Source: Melitaea cinxia (lineage: Eukaryota; Arthropoda; Insecta; Lepidoptera; Nymphalidae). From it: a stretch of 64,000 nt of DNA. Below, piece after piece: positions 26,601-32,493 of the stretch; within the stretch, counting starts at the first letter, position 1, and every line of letters begins with the position of its first letter. Below the pieces are notes generated by a model. That model had not been told where the DNA came from. It did not search any database and saw only the letters and a program-made list of their open reading frames with translations. The position numbers and the translations under genes are program-made. The stretch lies in NCBI RefSeq assembly GCF_905220565.1, contig NC_059408.1:15314508-15378507 (forward strand), given 5' to 3'.

Positions 26601-29600
26601 AAATTTATGTAAATAGTATTAATTTAACGCTGTAGTACAGACCACTTTGTTTTGATATGTAATGACAGAACTTGAGCCTACACTTCCAATTGAATAATTT
26701 TGGTTTTAATGGAGGCAATTAATCATTGCGAATTGAAATGGTATTTAACGTTTTAATGACAGTGTTGTTTGGTTGTAGAATTATACGTTCAGAATCGTAA
26801 TAATTTAAATTAAGAACTATAAATTGTTTTCTACTTAGAATGACTAAAATAATATTCTAAGATCTATATGCTAAATTTTCTCCGAATAATATGTAATGTT
26901 ATTATGATACATAATTTGTTTAAAATTTTACATATTTCTCTTTTCAGATAATCGGGGTGATATCGGTGTTTTTTATTTGCGTGTCGATAATATCGTTCTG
27001 TCTGAAAACGCACCCGGACATGAGAGTGCCTGTGATCAGGAACTATACAGTGACAACCGCGAATCAGTCCCAAAGTTGGGCGTTGGACAAAGTGCAAACA
27101 AACGCCCACATAGCGTTTTTTTATATCGAGTGTGTGTGCAACGCGTGGTTCACCCTCGAAATCCTCGTTAGGTTTATATCTTCACCCAATAAGTGCGAGT
27201 TTGTCAAATCGTCCGTCAACATCATCGACTACATCGCAACTATGAGCTTTTACATCGATTTAATCCTCCAAAAATACGCGTCTCACGTGGAGAATGCAGA
27301 TATTCTAGAGTTCTTCTCCATCATACGTATCATGAGATTATTTAAGTTGACCAGACATTCGTCAGGTCTTAAGATCCTTATTCAAACATTCAGAGCATCG
27401 GCTAAGGAATTGACGCTCCTAGTATTTTTCTTGGTGCTCGGTATTGTAATATTTGCGAGTCTCGTGTATTACGCAGAGAGGATACAGACAAATCCACACA
27501 ACGACTTTAACAGCATTCCGCTGGGATTGTGGTGGGCGCTCGTCACCATGACTACTGTAGGGTACGGTGATATGGCCCCGAAAACCTACGTTGGTATGTT
27601 CGTCGGTGCACTTTGTGCTCTAGCTGGTGTAAGTATACGAGAAACTGCTCTAACTTAAGCTTGCTAAATTTTATTCTTATCTCTGATACAGAAGCATTAC
27701 GCAAAATCATTATTTGTTCGCAAAAAAATAACAACCAAGAAATAGCTTATTAAGCGTTATGCACATATTTGTAGCTATTTTTTTAATGTAATACAGAGCT
27801 TTAACATCTATTTTTAAACTGAAATGTATACACAATTAACGCTATTCGTCAACTTATTTTAGTATTTTATAGTTTATCAACCAAAATACTTAGTAACACT
27901 GCTTGCACAGGTGCTGACGATAGCTCTTCCCGTTCCTGTCATTGTATCAAACTTCGCCATGTATTACTCACACACGCAGGCTCGAGCGAAGTTACCTAAG
28001 AAGAGGCGAAGAGTAATAAACGTGGAACCAACGAGACCTCCACTCCGTGAGTTATTTTACTGGCTTGCTTTATTTACTTTGCTTATTTTACTTACTTGCT
28101 CTTTACATCATTATTTAACAAAAAGGTTATAATGAATGAAATATAAATAATTAATTAAATAATCAAATACAATTTCGAAGCTTTTTTTCGTTTATATTAA
28201 AATAATACCGGTCTTACTTTTTATTTGACTTAATTTTTAGGTTATATAGTAGTGTGAAGTTAACCCTTTTACGTTATACAATTTCTCATCTTTCAATTTT
28301 TTTTCTCTTTATGTCTACTACTGAAACCTTTGAATGAAAACCTTTTGACATAACATATCTAAATCTTTTGAAAAAAATACTTACTGTAGTTTTCCTTAGC
28401 TAAAAATAGCTTTATTCCTTTCTTAAATTAAATAAAAAATTCTATTAATTTGCAATAGGTGCACCAGGAGTACCAGGCGCCCCAGCGGGACCTCTCGCAC
28501 CAGGTATGGGACAGCAAGCCGTGAACAGAAGAATGAATGCCATAAAAACAAACCATCCAAAAGATATTATGGGACCTAATATGGGTAAGAATATCGACAA
28601 AGAGACCTTGAAGAAAAAATGAGATCATCTCAATGAAATAAATAAAAAAGTTAAACTCTATTAATATATCATAGTAGATTTATATTCATTAGTAAAAAGT
28701 AAATTAAAAACTCATACTAAAAACACAATTATAATAATTGGGTGAGTTGGCAACAATATTGGCAAACATTACATTATCGATTCCATAACAAAACTAAAAC
28801 TCAACCACTGATCAGTTACAAGTACTAACTTTGTAAACAACTCTGTCCAAAAGATATTTTCAGTAAAATTATGATGTAAATAAAACTGGGAGAATATTTG
28901 AAGAAATGTTTCTTAATAAATAACGAAACTATTTTACTGGAAACATCAATTTAGATTGTAAATCTTAAATTATTTAGTTATCACGCTAATTACTGGATTA
29001 TTAAATGAAGGGACCTTATTAGATTTAAAATAGAATAGTCGATTGAAATATTTTTGTATTGCTGAAGATTCCGTCAGAAAATTTTTTTTAACATAATATT
29101 ATAATTTTTCAGATACTTCAATTTTCAATTGGAAAGGTATCCGTAACCCTTTAAACTTTCGATCTATGATGTTGACCAAGCACTTTAATATTACTATCAT
29201 ATTTTTTTTATATTGACGAAAAGCAAAAATGGACAACATTGGTATTATATAACCTTCCAAAACTTTTAATGGTTTTGCAGTCCAAATTTTTTTTGATACA
29301 ATAAAATGTAGTATTATTCGAAACCAAATAGTTATCTTTAACTATATAATATACAATTGGGTCATTTTAAAAATACTAATAACGTCCTTTCGAATGTATA
29401 ATATTGTAGGATACCGCATAATTAATAGCTTATGCAGTGTAATCCTCCACAGATGGTGATCGTAGCGAGCTTGAAGCTATGATCCAAACAACACCAAACA
29501 ACTGCAAAAGAAAAAATTTAAATATGCTTTAAAAAGCGACACACTGGCTGGCTCCGGGAACGGGCTTACTATGTCGCCTGCACAAACGGAATTAGCTTAC

Positions 29601-31130
29601 GGGAATGTTATCCAATACTAACACACTAATATGATCATTATTCATCACAATTGCACAAACCAAGGCATCTTCAAGCAGCACACGGATCCAACATATGTAG
29701 GTCCCATAGCCTCGTCGGTGAGAGAGGAAGGTTGGAATTTCAATTTTGTGTGGGGCCCTCGTTAGTGTAGATGCTTTGCTACTCGTCCCTTAATCGTCGT
29801 AGAAACCCCTAGATAGTAGTACCACAATGTTTATCTCATCGTCATTGTCATCAGCCAATTGTTGTATGTCTAAACAAAGTGTTCGACCACTAACTACATT
29901 CCTTCAAATGAGGTATTTTGTAGATGTGATCACGTGAAAAAAATTCTTAGCCCAATTTTAATTTTGATTTTGTCTGAATAGATGAGATACTCTGATAATG
30001 TACTTTTGTATAACCGTCCAATACTATTTTCCTTATACCCAAAAACATCGATAAAATGAAATATTAATACTAACTGCCTCATAGAATTAAAGAACCCGAC
30101 ACGGAAACGAATTTTTTCTCGTAGAATGTTTTTCATTGTAAATTATTGCCGCGCTTACATGCTCACGAAGGTATCATGCGGAACGAGTCTATCAAAGTCG
30201 TTCGTCTATTTAAGCAAAGTTAATTATAAAGTATTTACCGTGCATAAAAATTACACTAACGTAACGTAGCAGGTAAATATTTATGTAGAAATAGTAATTA
30301 ATGATATGAATGAATATACCTAAGTATGTAATGTAAAAAATATATAATTAAAAAACCATCAGTGCAGACCACGTCCTAGCTTTACTAGGTAGTCACTGGA
30401 CTGTCGATTTGTAGTTCGAATAATAAATTTTTAATAATCATGATATACCTTTTTAAAATCCTTGTATTGTGCCCTTCAATTTGATACCCATATTGTAGTA
30501 TTCGAGAAAAACATTTTTATTTCATTAACTACAATGGCTTCGCGCAGTCGCCATGTTTGATTTTTTTTTTAATGTCACCTATTTAAGAACACTTGGGCAG
30601 CTAAGACGAACCTAACGATACCTCAATTATTTAAATCCGTTCAGTGGTTCTGAAAATATGAGGTAATAAAGAATATTACATACAAACATACATACATACA
30701 TACAAGATACGCGCGAAAAACATAACCCTTCCTTGGCAGTCGGGTAATAAAAGGCATAGGCATTTTAGAGCCCGTGGATGTTAATTTTAAATTAAACAAA
30801 AATAAAAATAAAATGGAAACCTCCTTTTGAAGGAACGCAGATAGGAGTCGAACATCCTATATGTACTTTATTTCCATACTTTTAACATACGAATTTTACC
30901 AATTAATATTTTACATAATATTCTTAACACACAAATGTTAGTAACAATGGGAATGCTAGTATTTTTTTATGTAGAAGACATATATATACGACAGTATACT
31001 TTCAGGGAACCACCTCCAAACATCAACTATTTGTAACTCAACTCAAGCAACTCCGGTACAACTCAACACAGCGGTACAAGTCTAAACTGTCAATTAAACG
31101 GTACTTACTATAGGAACTGTAACACTTATA

Positions 31131-31161
<31 letters not shown>

Positions 31162-32358
31162 TTCAAATAAAAATATTACTAAATATGTAAATATAATTAA
31201 TAATTAAACAGTTCATAAAGTGAGTACTAAACGCAACACTCACAAAGACGTAATAAATACTAACGAGAAATTTACTTTTATGAATACTATCGCGGTCTCA
31301 TTTAGTAAGATTAAAATAAAAAGCAAAGAACTTGAAAGATCTGGAATATTAAGATACTGAAGTAGGCCGATATATTACAATTTTAAGAATAATTAAGAAG
31401 GTCTATAATAAATTAAAAAAAAAGTATATATAGACATATTAGAATAAAAAATTTATCTAATCACAGTTAATGATGCAAATAAGTTTATATTTGATAAGTT
31501 AAACAGTTTTAATTGATTACTTCTAATTAAGTAATGATTTTTCATTATGTTTATTACAAACGATAGTCTTCATAGTAAATTTTACACTATTCAGTATTTT
31601 CGTCCGTAAAACGCTACTTTCTGTTAGATGTATTGTATATCTGTCCTCGTTGCTGAGTGGAAGTATCTACGTTATCGTATCTTTGTGATGTCATGATTAA
31701 ATCGGTGTGGTGTAGAAATATTCATTACGCTTTACATGTTTATTTGGTGAAAATGTTTGCGTTTTGTGTACGGCATCGTTATTCCGACGATAATATGTAA
31801 CAAACTAAATATTTTTGCTAAGCTATGTGTTTGCTGCATGCAAACTATTTTATTCGTGTGTTTTTAAATGTTTTATTAAATTAACCATTTTTTTATAATA
31901 TTTTAATTTTGATTGTGTTGTCTAACTAATATTTAAAGATTTCTAGTCATGTTGTTTTTATACTTTTTCTTTCAACAGTCGCAAGCTTGATGCCGGGAAT
32001 GGATCTGACAGTAGCGACCCGTCTTTCCCCAAGTCCACGAGACATGAGCCCAGCCCTCGCTATAGCACTACCAATGATGAAGTCAGTTAACTTAGTCCCG
32101 GCACAATGCTTCGATAACATGGCATACCACATAGAAAAAACAGAAGAAAACAAAGAAGACAGCAAATCTAAACGTGATTCAATCGAAAGTGATAATACAG
32201 TCAAGGCTAATAATTTCAACAATGATTACGCAGATAAAATTGAAGAAAAGACAGACGCAAGAACACCGCTCCTCAGAGGTCACAAAATTGAATCACTGGA
32301 TGAAACAAAACTACGAGATAACAAAATTGAAAAACGAAAATCATCAGCATCTACATAA
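782..32358 (+). CDS. Shaw: Shaw-type (Kv3-like) voltage-gated potassium channel, whole spliced gene
   Basis: Seven exons (782-990, 12349-12466, 25283-25477, 26948-27628, 27911-28046, 28459-28584, 31979-32358) join in frame to 614 residues. The product is the pore-forming subunit of a tetrameric plasma-membrane K+ channel that shapes neuronal and muscle excitability (family knowledge). Visible parts, in order: T1 tetramerisation domain (residues about 8-108) with the zinc motif HX5CX20CC (H75, C81, C102, C103); S1 about 173-194; S1-S2 loop with two N-glycosylation sequons (N206, N213); S2 about 226-252; S3 about 261-283; S4 with R301, R304, K307, R310 at every third residue; S5 about 329-349; filter TVGYGD at 377-382; S6 with PVP at 408-410; then a basic stretch and a hydrophilic tail. 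The start is set by the MNL N-terminus I remember from fly Shaw. The fly protein is about 498 residues, so this long form has an extended tail. All splice sites are GT-AG. Confidence 0.95.
1173..1509 (+). mobile_element. C-family retroposon, near full length, with 12 bp target duplication
   Basis: Runs from GTGTGGCTACGGTACTAAAG to CAGCAGTGGACTGTATAGG and ends in an (ATG)n-like tail. The 12 bp ACTTATGTATAC flanks it at 1161-1172 and 1510-1521. That combination indicates insertion by target-primed reverse transcription. No protein is encoded. I do not recognise a published name. Confidence 0.75.
2105..2418 (+). repeat. D-family repeat, copy 1
   Basis: Starts CTAGCTGTGCCCGCAACTTC and ends with the AGACACTCCAATTGTATTTA type of text. 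Shares this order of blocks with 25541-25790, 40497-40790 (reverse) and 46237-46548. Non-coding. The opening resembles a very common lepidopteran repeat I know by sight but cannot name. Confidence 0.7.
2818..3005 (-). repeat. E-family repeat, copy 1
   Basis: Reads in reverse from the GTCAGCTAGT end to ATTCTCGTGTCAC. Shares GGTAGGTCTGAGAATCG and CATCTATTTTTCAT with the copy at 20383-20668, and related text with 8448-8700 and 56838-57150. Confidence 0.65.
3041..3235 (+). repeat. J-family repeat, copy 1
   Basis: Contains AGTGTGATCGGGCGAGGCAA and GGAAGTTGAGAGGGAGATAT. Inverted relatives lie at about 41310-41480 and 43325-43520. Non-coding; the name is unknown to me. Confidence 0.55.
4140..4287 (-). 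mobile_element. C-family retroposon, 5'-truncated, with 12 bp target duplication
   Basis: Only the 3' 148 bases of the C element are present, in reverse orientation, broken near the GACGC of the GAAGACGC block. TAAGTAGAGTAA flanks it exactly at 4128-4139 and 4288-4299. This shows that C elements truncate at the 5' end like LINE-mobilised retroposons. Immediately downstream lie a SINE-B tail fragment (about 4345-4425) and another C fragment (about 4457-4517). Confidence 0.75.
5008..5290 (+). repeat. L-family repeat, copy 1
   Basis: About 280 bases alignable by eye to 61893-62180 in the same orientation. Shared blocks include GAAATTTCG, TTTGACAACAGAACCTTA and CAAACTTATAATTTAAATTA. No coding content survives in both copies. 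Confidence 0.6.
5309..5380 (-). repeat. F-family repeat fragment
   Basis: Carries GCAGGCGTCTATAAGCTACG and CCATCAGGTGAGCCGTACGC, the end block of the F family seen more completely at 61270-61545 and 63377-63660. Confidence 0.65.
6384..6638 (+). mobile_element. SINE-A (tRNA-derived), copy 1
   Basis: Starts GACTAGCCCTTTGGCGCAG, matching a tRNA A box (TGGCGCAGTTTGTAGTG in better copies). A degraded B box (TTTCGATTCCC) follows about 40 bases later. Downstream are a conserved body with CACAAACATTAAGTTG-type text and GAACAGACGACCGTGTGTG, and a TTTAT-rich tail. Internal pol III promoters of this type define a SINE; the sequence does not fold as a functional tRNA gene. Confidence 0.75.
6655..6770 (+). 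repeat. M-family repeat fragment
   Basis: Decayed match to the second half of the 480-712 copy (CATGGTTACTGTAAA, TTCGAAACATCGGGAA, AATAAACCGC). Confidence 0.5.
7201..7437 (+). mobile_element. SINE-A, copy 2
   Basis: Same A box and B box (GAGTTCGATTCCCGCC) and the same body and TTTAT-rich tail as the other SINE-A copies, with private changes. Confidence 0.75.
7608..7960 (-). pseudogene. Decayed gag-like ORF with zinc-knuckle text
   Basis: On the minus strand a 76-residue open frame (7608-7838) carries [15 protein letters not shown]. Another frame just upstream carries [10 protein letters not shown]. Together they resemble the cysteine-histidine knuckles of a LINE ORF1 or gag protein broken by a frameshift. 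Family assignment is inference. A GGATA-rich simple repeat lies beside it at about 7520-7560. An unrelated short cysteine-rich ORF is the alternative. Confidence 0.3.
8448..8700 (+). repeat. E-family repeat, copy 2
   Basis: Contains CGGCAAACGTTGTCTTGCC, AGGGGATGAAAAATAGATG and CGATTCTCAGACCTACC, matching the reverse of 20383-20668. Confidence 0.65.
8762..9240 (+). repeat. F-family repeat interrupted by a C insertion
   Basis: F text (AAGTCGGCAAAC, AGCGATTAAAGTAGCTTATAG) runs to 9005 and resumes at 9121 (ACTATTTAGATTTAATCTGTAA). The 9006-9120 C element lies in between. The F copy is diverged and so older than the insertion. Confidence 0.7.
9006..9120 (-). mobile_element. C-family retroposon inserted in an F repeat, 11 bp duplication
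   Basis: 115 bases of C, 5'-truncated, flanked by AATGCAGTACT at 8995-9005 and 9121-9131. Removing the insertion and one duplicate restores continuous F text (compare 17098-17330). Confidence 0.8.
10609..10853 (+). mobile_element. SINE-A, copy 3
   Basis: A box TTGGCGCAGTTTTTAGTGG and an intact B box (GGGTTCGATTCCCGCC), standard body and TTTAT tail. Confidence 0.8.
11198..11547 (-). mobile_element. C-family retroposon, full length, 11 bp duplication
   Basis: Reverse-oriented full copy from the (ATG)n tail (read here as CATCATCATCA) to the GTGCTGTGTGGC end. CACAAAAAATC flanks it at 11187-11197 and 11548-11558. A short internal duplication of the GAAGACG block is specific to this copy. Confidence 0.8.
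11880..11980 (+). repeat. M-family repeat fragment
   Basis: AGGTTTACGCGAATTTCACT, GCTGTAAAGTATTCGAAACG and GGCATT in the same order as 520-650, with an internal deletion. Confidence 0.55.
12092..12241 (+). repeat. F-family repeat fragment
   Basis: AAGTCGACAAACAAGCCTAC, GGTAAACGATTACTGTAGCT and GTGTTGCCGACCCTACCCCC give the first half of the F family. Just upstream (about 12028-12075) is a 45-base block that recurs at about 38640-38688 (GGGTGAAGAT, ACGTCTAGTT, GTATCTTAG). Confidence 0.6.
12349..12466 (+). CDS. Shaw: Shaw exon 2: second half of T1 with the zinc motif
   Basis: One base completes codon 70, then 39 codons (residues 71-109) end in phase 0. Contains H75, C81 and the pair C102-C103 in exact HX5CX20CC spacing, the intersubunit zinc site of Kv2-4-type T1 domains. 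Acceptor TTTTAG at 12347-12348, donor CAG|GTTGGA at 12467. Confidence 0.95.
12567..12827 (+). mobile_element. SINE-A, copy 4
   Basis: A box CGTTGGCGCAGTTTGTAGTG and B box GGGTTCGATTCCCACC, with the full body. AAGAATAAAAAT occurs at 12540-12551 and again at 12828-12839. It may be the target duplication if the first 15 bases (12552-12566) belong to the element. Confidence 0.8.
13052..13300 (+). repeat. F-family repeat copy
   Basis: CTACCAAGCGTACGGTCTGA, GCTTATAGACACCTGCAACA and CAACATTGCTTGAGATCAGT follow F-family order. Confidence 0.65.
14200..14335 (+). repeat. SINE-B tail fragment
   Basis: Matches the last third of SINE-B: GGGAATATATC, AAGCTCTGGTCCTTCTCCTA and CATGGGGAGAAG, then GCAGTGGGAT. 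No tRNA-like head is present. Confidence 0.55.
14813..15270 (+). repeat. N-family repeat, diverged copy
   Basis: Begins ATTGTGTTTGCTCGCAAACG (compare 57650 and, in reverse, 60557). Passes ATCAAACATTACTCAAAAAG and ends near AATCGAATTGAGAA. Much more diverged than the copies at 57-60 kb, so older. A decayed LINE 3' end lies just upstream at about 14690-14810 (GCAGTTTCTTGCCGA). Confidence 0.6.
15703..15750 (+). repeat. 16 bp tandem repeat
   Basis: Almost three units of TCTATATTATATTATA in a row. Simple sequence with no further meaning visible. Confidence 0.7.
15951..16311 (-). repeat. F-family repeat split by a LINE 3' end
   Basis: Reverse F text (CAAGCAGTGTTGTGTTCCTG, GGTGACCAGAGCTC) stops at 16018 and resumes at 16173 (AGAGCTCCAGGG, GATTGGGGGTAGGATCGGCA). 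Confidence 0.7.
16019..16172 (-). mobile_element. 5'-truncated LINE 3' end inside an F repeat
   Basis: Starts with a T run (poly(A) on the minus strand) and reads on the minus strand as the end of a LINE ORF2 (text [18 protein letters not shown]). AGAGCTC at 16012-16018 and 16173-16179 looks like the target duplication. The same tail protein type occurs at 19943-20137. Confidence 0.65.
16335..16510 (+). repeat. N-family fragment
   Basis: CTGACTTCAATTACATCCG, CACAGTAAAAAGTTCTG and GTACAGTCGGATTGAAAAC follow N-family order with internal losses. Confidence 0.5.
17098..17330 (+). repeat. F-family repeat copy
   Basis: Good copy of the middle and end of F: CACCAGAACCATTGCAAGCA, AACACTGCTTGAAAGCAGTA, GATCTTCTGTAAGGTCGAGG. 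It is a useful undisturbed reference for the interrupted copy at 8762-9240. Confidence 0.7.
17553..17627 (+). repeat. (TAA)n microsatellite at the Dong element 5' boundary
   Basis: About 25 uninterrupted ATA/TAA units, ending exactly where retrotransposon coding sequence starts. In the six-frame view it produces a poly-isoleucine artefact. Confidence 0.95.
17628..18994 (+). pseudogene. Dong/R4 ORF fragment: RT end, CCHC, restriction-like endonuclease
   Basis: Two frames. The first (to a stop at 17839-17841) contains the RT-end text YRYLGMSQC. The second (17843-18994) continues it at [15 protein letters not shown], so a small indel near 17820-17840 has shifted the frame. The downstream part carries CX2CX8HX4C (18413-18466) and a PD-(D/E)XK-type site (NKPDIVV at about 18664, FLVDITVP at about 18711, KKRKYLDL after it), the order seen in R2/R4-group elements. 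Its GC and codon use differ sharply from the flanks, as expected of an insertion. Dead copy: truncated and frameshifted. Confidence 0.85.
17628..19165 (+). mobile_element. Dong/R4-type non-LTR retrotransposon, 5'-truncated
   Basis: Contains the end of the reverse transcriptase, a CCHC finger and a restriction-like endonuclease domain, then a short 3' UTR ending in TAA-rich text (AATAATAATAAATTC near 19155). The element begins inside (TAA)n and ends in a few TAA units. That matches the (TAA)n target preference I know for silkworm Dong, a member of the R4 clade. The upstream reverse transcriptase and the N-terminus are missing, so the copy cannot move by itself. Confidence 0.85.
19845..20228 (+). 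repeat. SINE-B split by a LINE 3' end
   Basis: SINE-B text (GGGTCTCCCCACCGTGCCTC, GATCGTTACTCATAGTAGAG, AACCCGCAT) stops near 19943 and resumes near 20138 (GCGTTGGAGCAGTTTGGTGG, AAGCTCTGATCCTTC). Confidence 0.65.
19943..20137 (-). mobile_element. 5'-truncated LINE 3' end inside SINE-B
   Basis: A T run at its left edge is a poly(A) tail on the minus strand. The minus strand encodes [20 protein letters not shown], typical of the C-terminus of Jockey/CR1-group ORF2 proteins. A short GC(A/G)TT match at both edges may be the duplicated target. Confidence 0.65.
20383..20668 (-). repeat. E-family repeat, copy 3
   Basis: Reverse copy from ATTCTCGTGTCGC to GCCGAGTCAGCTAGTAATA, directly abutting SINE-A copy 5. 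Confidence 0.65.
20669..20887 (-). mobile_element. SINE-A, copy 5
   Basis: Reverse copy: ATAAATAAATATCATATAAC tail first, TTGCGCCAACGGGCTAGTC head last. The B box is damaged (CCCAGACTCAGACGCG), so this copy is probably silent. Confidence 0.75.
21255..21592 (-). mobile_element. C-family retroposon, near full length
   Basis: From CATCATTACAGCCTATACAG to GCCGTAGCCACACAGC. Imperfect duplication candidates ACGATATC/ACGATAATC lie at the edges. Confidence 0.75.
21830..22097 (+). repeat. B-like SINE variant
   Basis: A B-box-like GCGGGTTTGATTTCC is followed by the SINE-B body (GGTTGTTATCAT, AGTGATCGTTACTC, CCAATCCTTCTCCTACAGGG, GCAGTGGGATGTCACAGACT). The head differs from the 26 kb copy, so this is a related subfamily, also seen at 44848-45135. 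Confidence 0.55.
22205..22497 (+). mobile_element. C-family retroposon, 5'-truncated
   Basis: Starts at CTTCTTCCCGTGGGTGTCG and runs to the ATG-type tail (GAAGTGATGATA). About 30 bases of the head are lacking. Confidence 0.7.
22500..22800 (-). repeat. F-family repeat copy
   Basis: Reverse F text: ACTGCTTTCAAGCAGTGTTG, GGCGCCCATAGGCTACGGTA, ACTGAACTAGTTGACTAA. Confidence 0.6.
22917..23130 (+). repeat. H-family repeat, copy 1
   Basis: GGACCACGTCCTAGTTTTAC and GACTGTCGATTTGTAGTT, then GGTATAGGCATTTTGAGCC and a (GAATT)n tail. It recurs, interrupted, at 30343-30815. Confidence 0.6.
23700..23920 (-). repeat. LINE 3' end with (TTA)n tail
   Basis: Text TTTATTTCAGACATA, TTGTTAGTTACATTTTTT and CAATAATTGTGACAAA, then CAATCAAA-type simple sequence. 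It matches the 3' flank of the reverse-transcriptase element at 58690-58880, so this is a short 5'-truncated relative in the same orientation. Confidence 0.55.
25283..25477 (+). CDS. Shaw: Shaw exon 3: T1-to-S1 linker
   Basis: 65 codons (residues 110-174), phase 0 at both ends. Acceptor ATTTCAG at 25282, donor AAG|GTTTGT at 25478. The text [20 protein letters not shown] and [12 protein letters not shown] is the cytoplasmic linker running into S1 and is diagnostic of Shaw subunits. Confidence 0.95.
25541..25790 (+). repeat. D-family repeat, copy 2
   Basis: GACTAGCTGTAATTT head (damaged), AAGTCACTGCTAGTGGAAGT, GGCCGTTTCAGAAATTAGCC and CAGACACTCCAGTTTTGTTT in D order. Confidence 0.65.
26015..26327 (-). 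mobile_element. SINE-B (tRNA-derived), full length with 11 bp duplication
   Basis: On the minus strand it starts CCGCGTTGGCGCAACGGTC, with a B box GCGGGTTCGATCCCCGC. It continues through GCCTCGGAGAGCACGTTAAG and ends CATGGGGAAAGAGGCCTATG. GATAAGTGTGT flanks it at 26004-26014 and 26328-26338. The intact pol III boxes and clean duplication suggest a fairly recent insertion; it serves as the reference copy for the family. Confidence 0.85.
26948..27628 (+). CDS. Shaw: Shaw exon 4: S1 to S6, voltage sensor and pore
   Basis: 227 codons (residues 175-401), phase 0 at both ends. Acceptor TTTTCAG at 26947, donor GGT|GTAAGT at 27629. It carries S1-S5, the pore helix, the TVGYGD filter and the first part of S6. 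The S4 basic residues (R301, R304, K307, R310) are intact, and the LTRHSSGLK text after them is typical of Shaw, which has fewer strong S4 charges than Shaker. If the intron were not removed, the frame would stop at 27656-27658. Confidence 0.97.
27911..28046 (+). CDS. Shaw: Shaw exon 5: end of S6 and proximal C-tail
   Basis: 45 codons (residues 402-446) plus one base. Encodes the S6 hinge IALPVPVIV with PVP at 408-410, then [16 protein letters not shown], a basic cytoplasmic segment. Acceptor GCACAG at 27910, donor CTCC|GTGAGT at 28047, phase 1. Introns 4 (282 bases) and 5 (412 bases) contain only AT-rich sequence. Confidence 0.95.
28459..28584 (+). CDS. Shaw: Shaw exon 6: glycine/proline-rich C-tail segment
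   Basis: Two bases complete R447, then 41 codons and one base. Reads [15 protein letters not shown] followed by NRRMN, in the same order as the Gly/Pro-rich tail and RRMNNK text I recall from fly Shaw. Acceptor AATAG at 28458, donor ATGG|GTAAGA at 28585, phase 1. Confidence 0.85.
28585..28622 (+). CDS. Shaw: Possible Shaw short isoform: exon 6 read-through terminus
   Basis: If the donor at 28585 is not used, the frame continues [12 protein letters not shown] and stops at TGA 28620-28622. Two overlapping AATAAA signals follow within 25 bases. The product would be 500 residues, close to the fly protein (about 498). A composite terminal exon used as an alternative to splicing into exon 7 is the simplest reading, but I cannot test expression. 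Confidence 0.5.
28637..28646 (+). promoter_or_regulatory. Candidate poly(A) signals for the short Shaw transcript
   Basis: AATAAA at 28637-28642 and again at 28641-28646, 15 bases after the read-through stop. In AT-rich intron DNA this motif is common by chance, so its value lies in the position. Confidence 0.45.
30343..30815 (+). repeat. H-family repeat split by a second element
   Basis: H text (GACCACGTCCTAGCTTTACT, CTGGACTGTCGATTTGTAGT) stops near 30447 and resumes at about 30751 (GGCATAGGCATTTTAGAGCC). The inserted 300 bases carry TCCGTTCAGTGGTTCTGAAA, (CATA)n and CCCTTCCTTGGCAGTCGGGT, a separate repeat I cannot name. Confidence 0.6.
31979..32358 (+). CDS. Shaw: Shaw exon 7: long C-terminal tail and stop
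   Basis: Two bases complete V489, then 125 codons and TAA at 32356-32358. Acceptor TTCAACAG at 31977-31978. The text starts [20 protein letters not shown], a Ser/Pro-rich stretch, and becomes a charged Lys/Glu/Asp-rich tail with no membrane segment. The frame is open across all 380 bases with balanced codon use, while the flanks are full of stops. I did not recognise this tail from the fly 498-residue form. Confidence 0.8.
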
Positions 32359-32482
32359 CAGATAATATAAATTGTTACTGAACTAAAACTTGTAATATAT
32401 GAAATGTTAAGTTTAAAGAGACCAATTGAGATAAGAATAATTTTGGGATAGCACGTCGTTGATTTTGAAATGAATATTTTTA

Positions 32483-32493
32483 AATAAAATAAA
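32483..32493 (+). promoter_or_regulatory. Candidate poly(A) signals after the long Shaw stop
   Basis: Overlapping AATAAA at 32483-32488 and 32488-32493, about 125 bases after the stop. Later AATAAA motifs also occur, so a much longer 3' UTR is possible. Confidence 0.45.

Larger units (their letters stand above)
25478..26947 (+). other. Shaw: Shaw intron 3 (1.47 kb)
   Basis: Holds a D copy (25541-25790) and a full-length SINE-B (26015-26327). The remainder, including 26339-26947, is AT-rich with no feature I can support except the acceptor tract before exon 4. Confidence 0.7.
28585..31978 (+). other. Shaw: Shaw intron 6 (3.4 kb)
   Basis: Holds the read-through terminus above, a less AT-rich unassigned patch (about 29430-29830), an H repeat split by another repeat (30343-30815), and a short (ATA)n run at about 31130-31162. 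The other stretches (28660-29430, 29840-30340, 30830-31130, 31170-31960) are AT-rich without recognisable content. Confidence 0.55.

Noticed and set aside
31987..32358. Exon 7 as an independent small gene
   Set aside because: It starts at a good acceptor, joins exon 6 in phase, and lacks its own start context.
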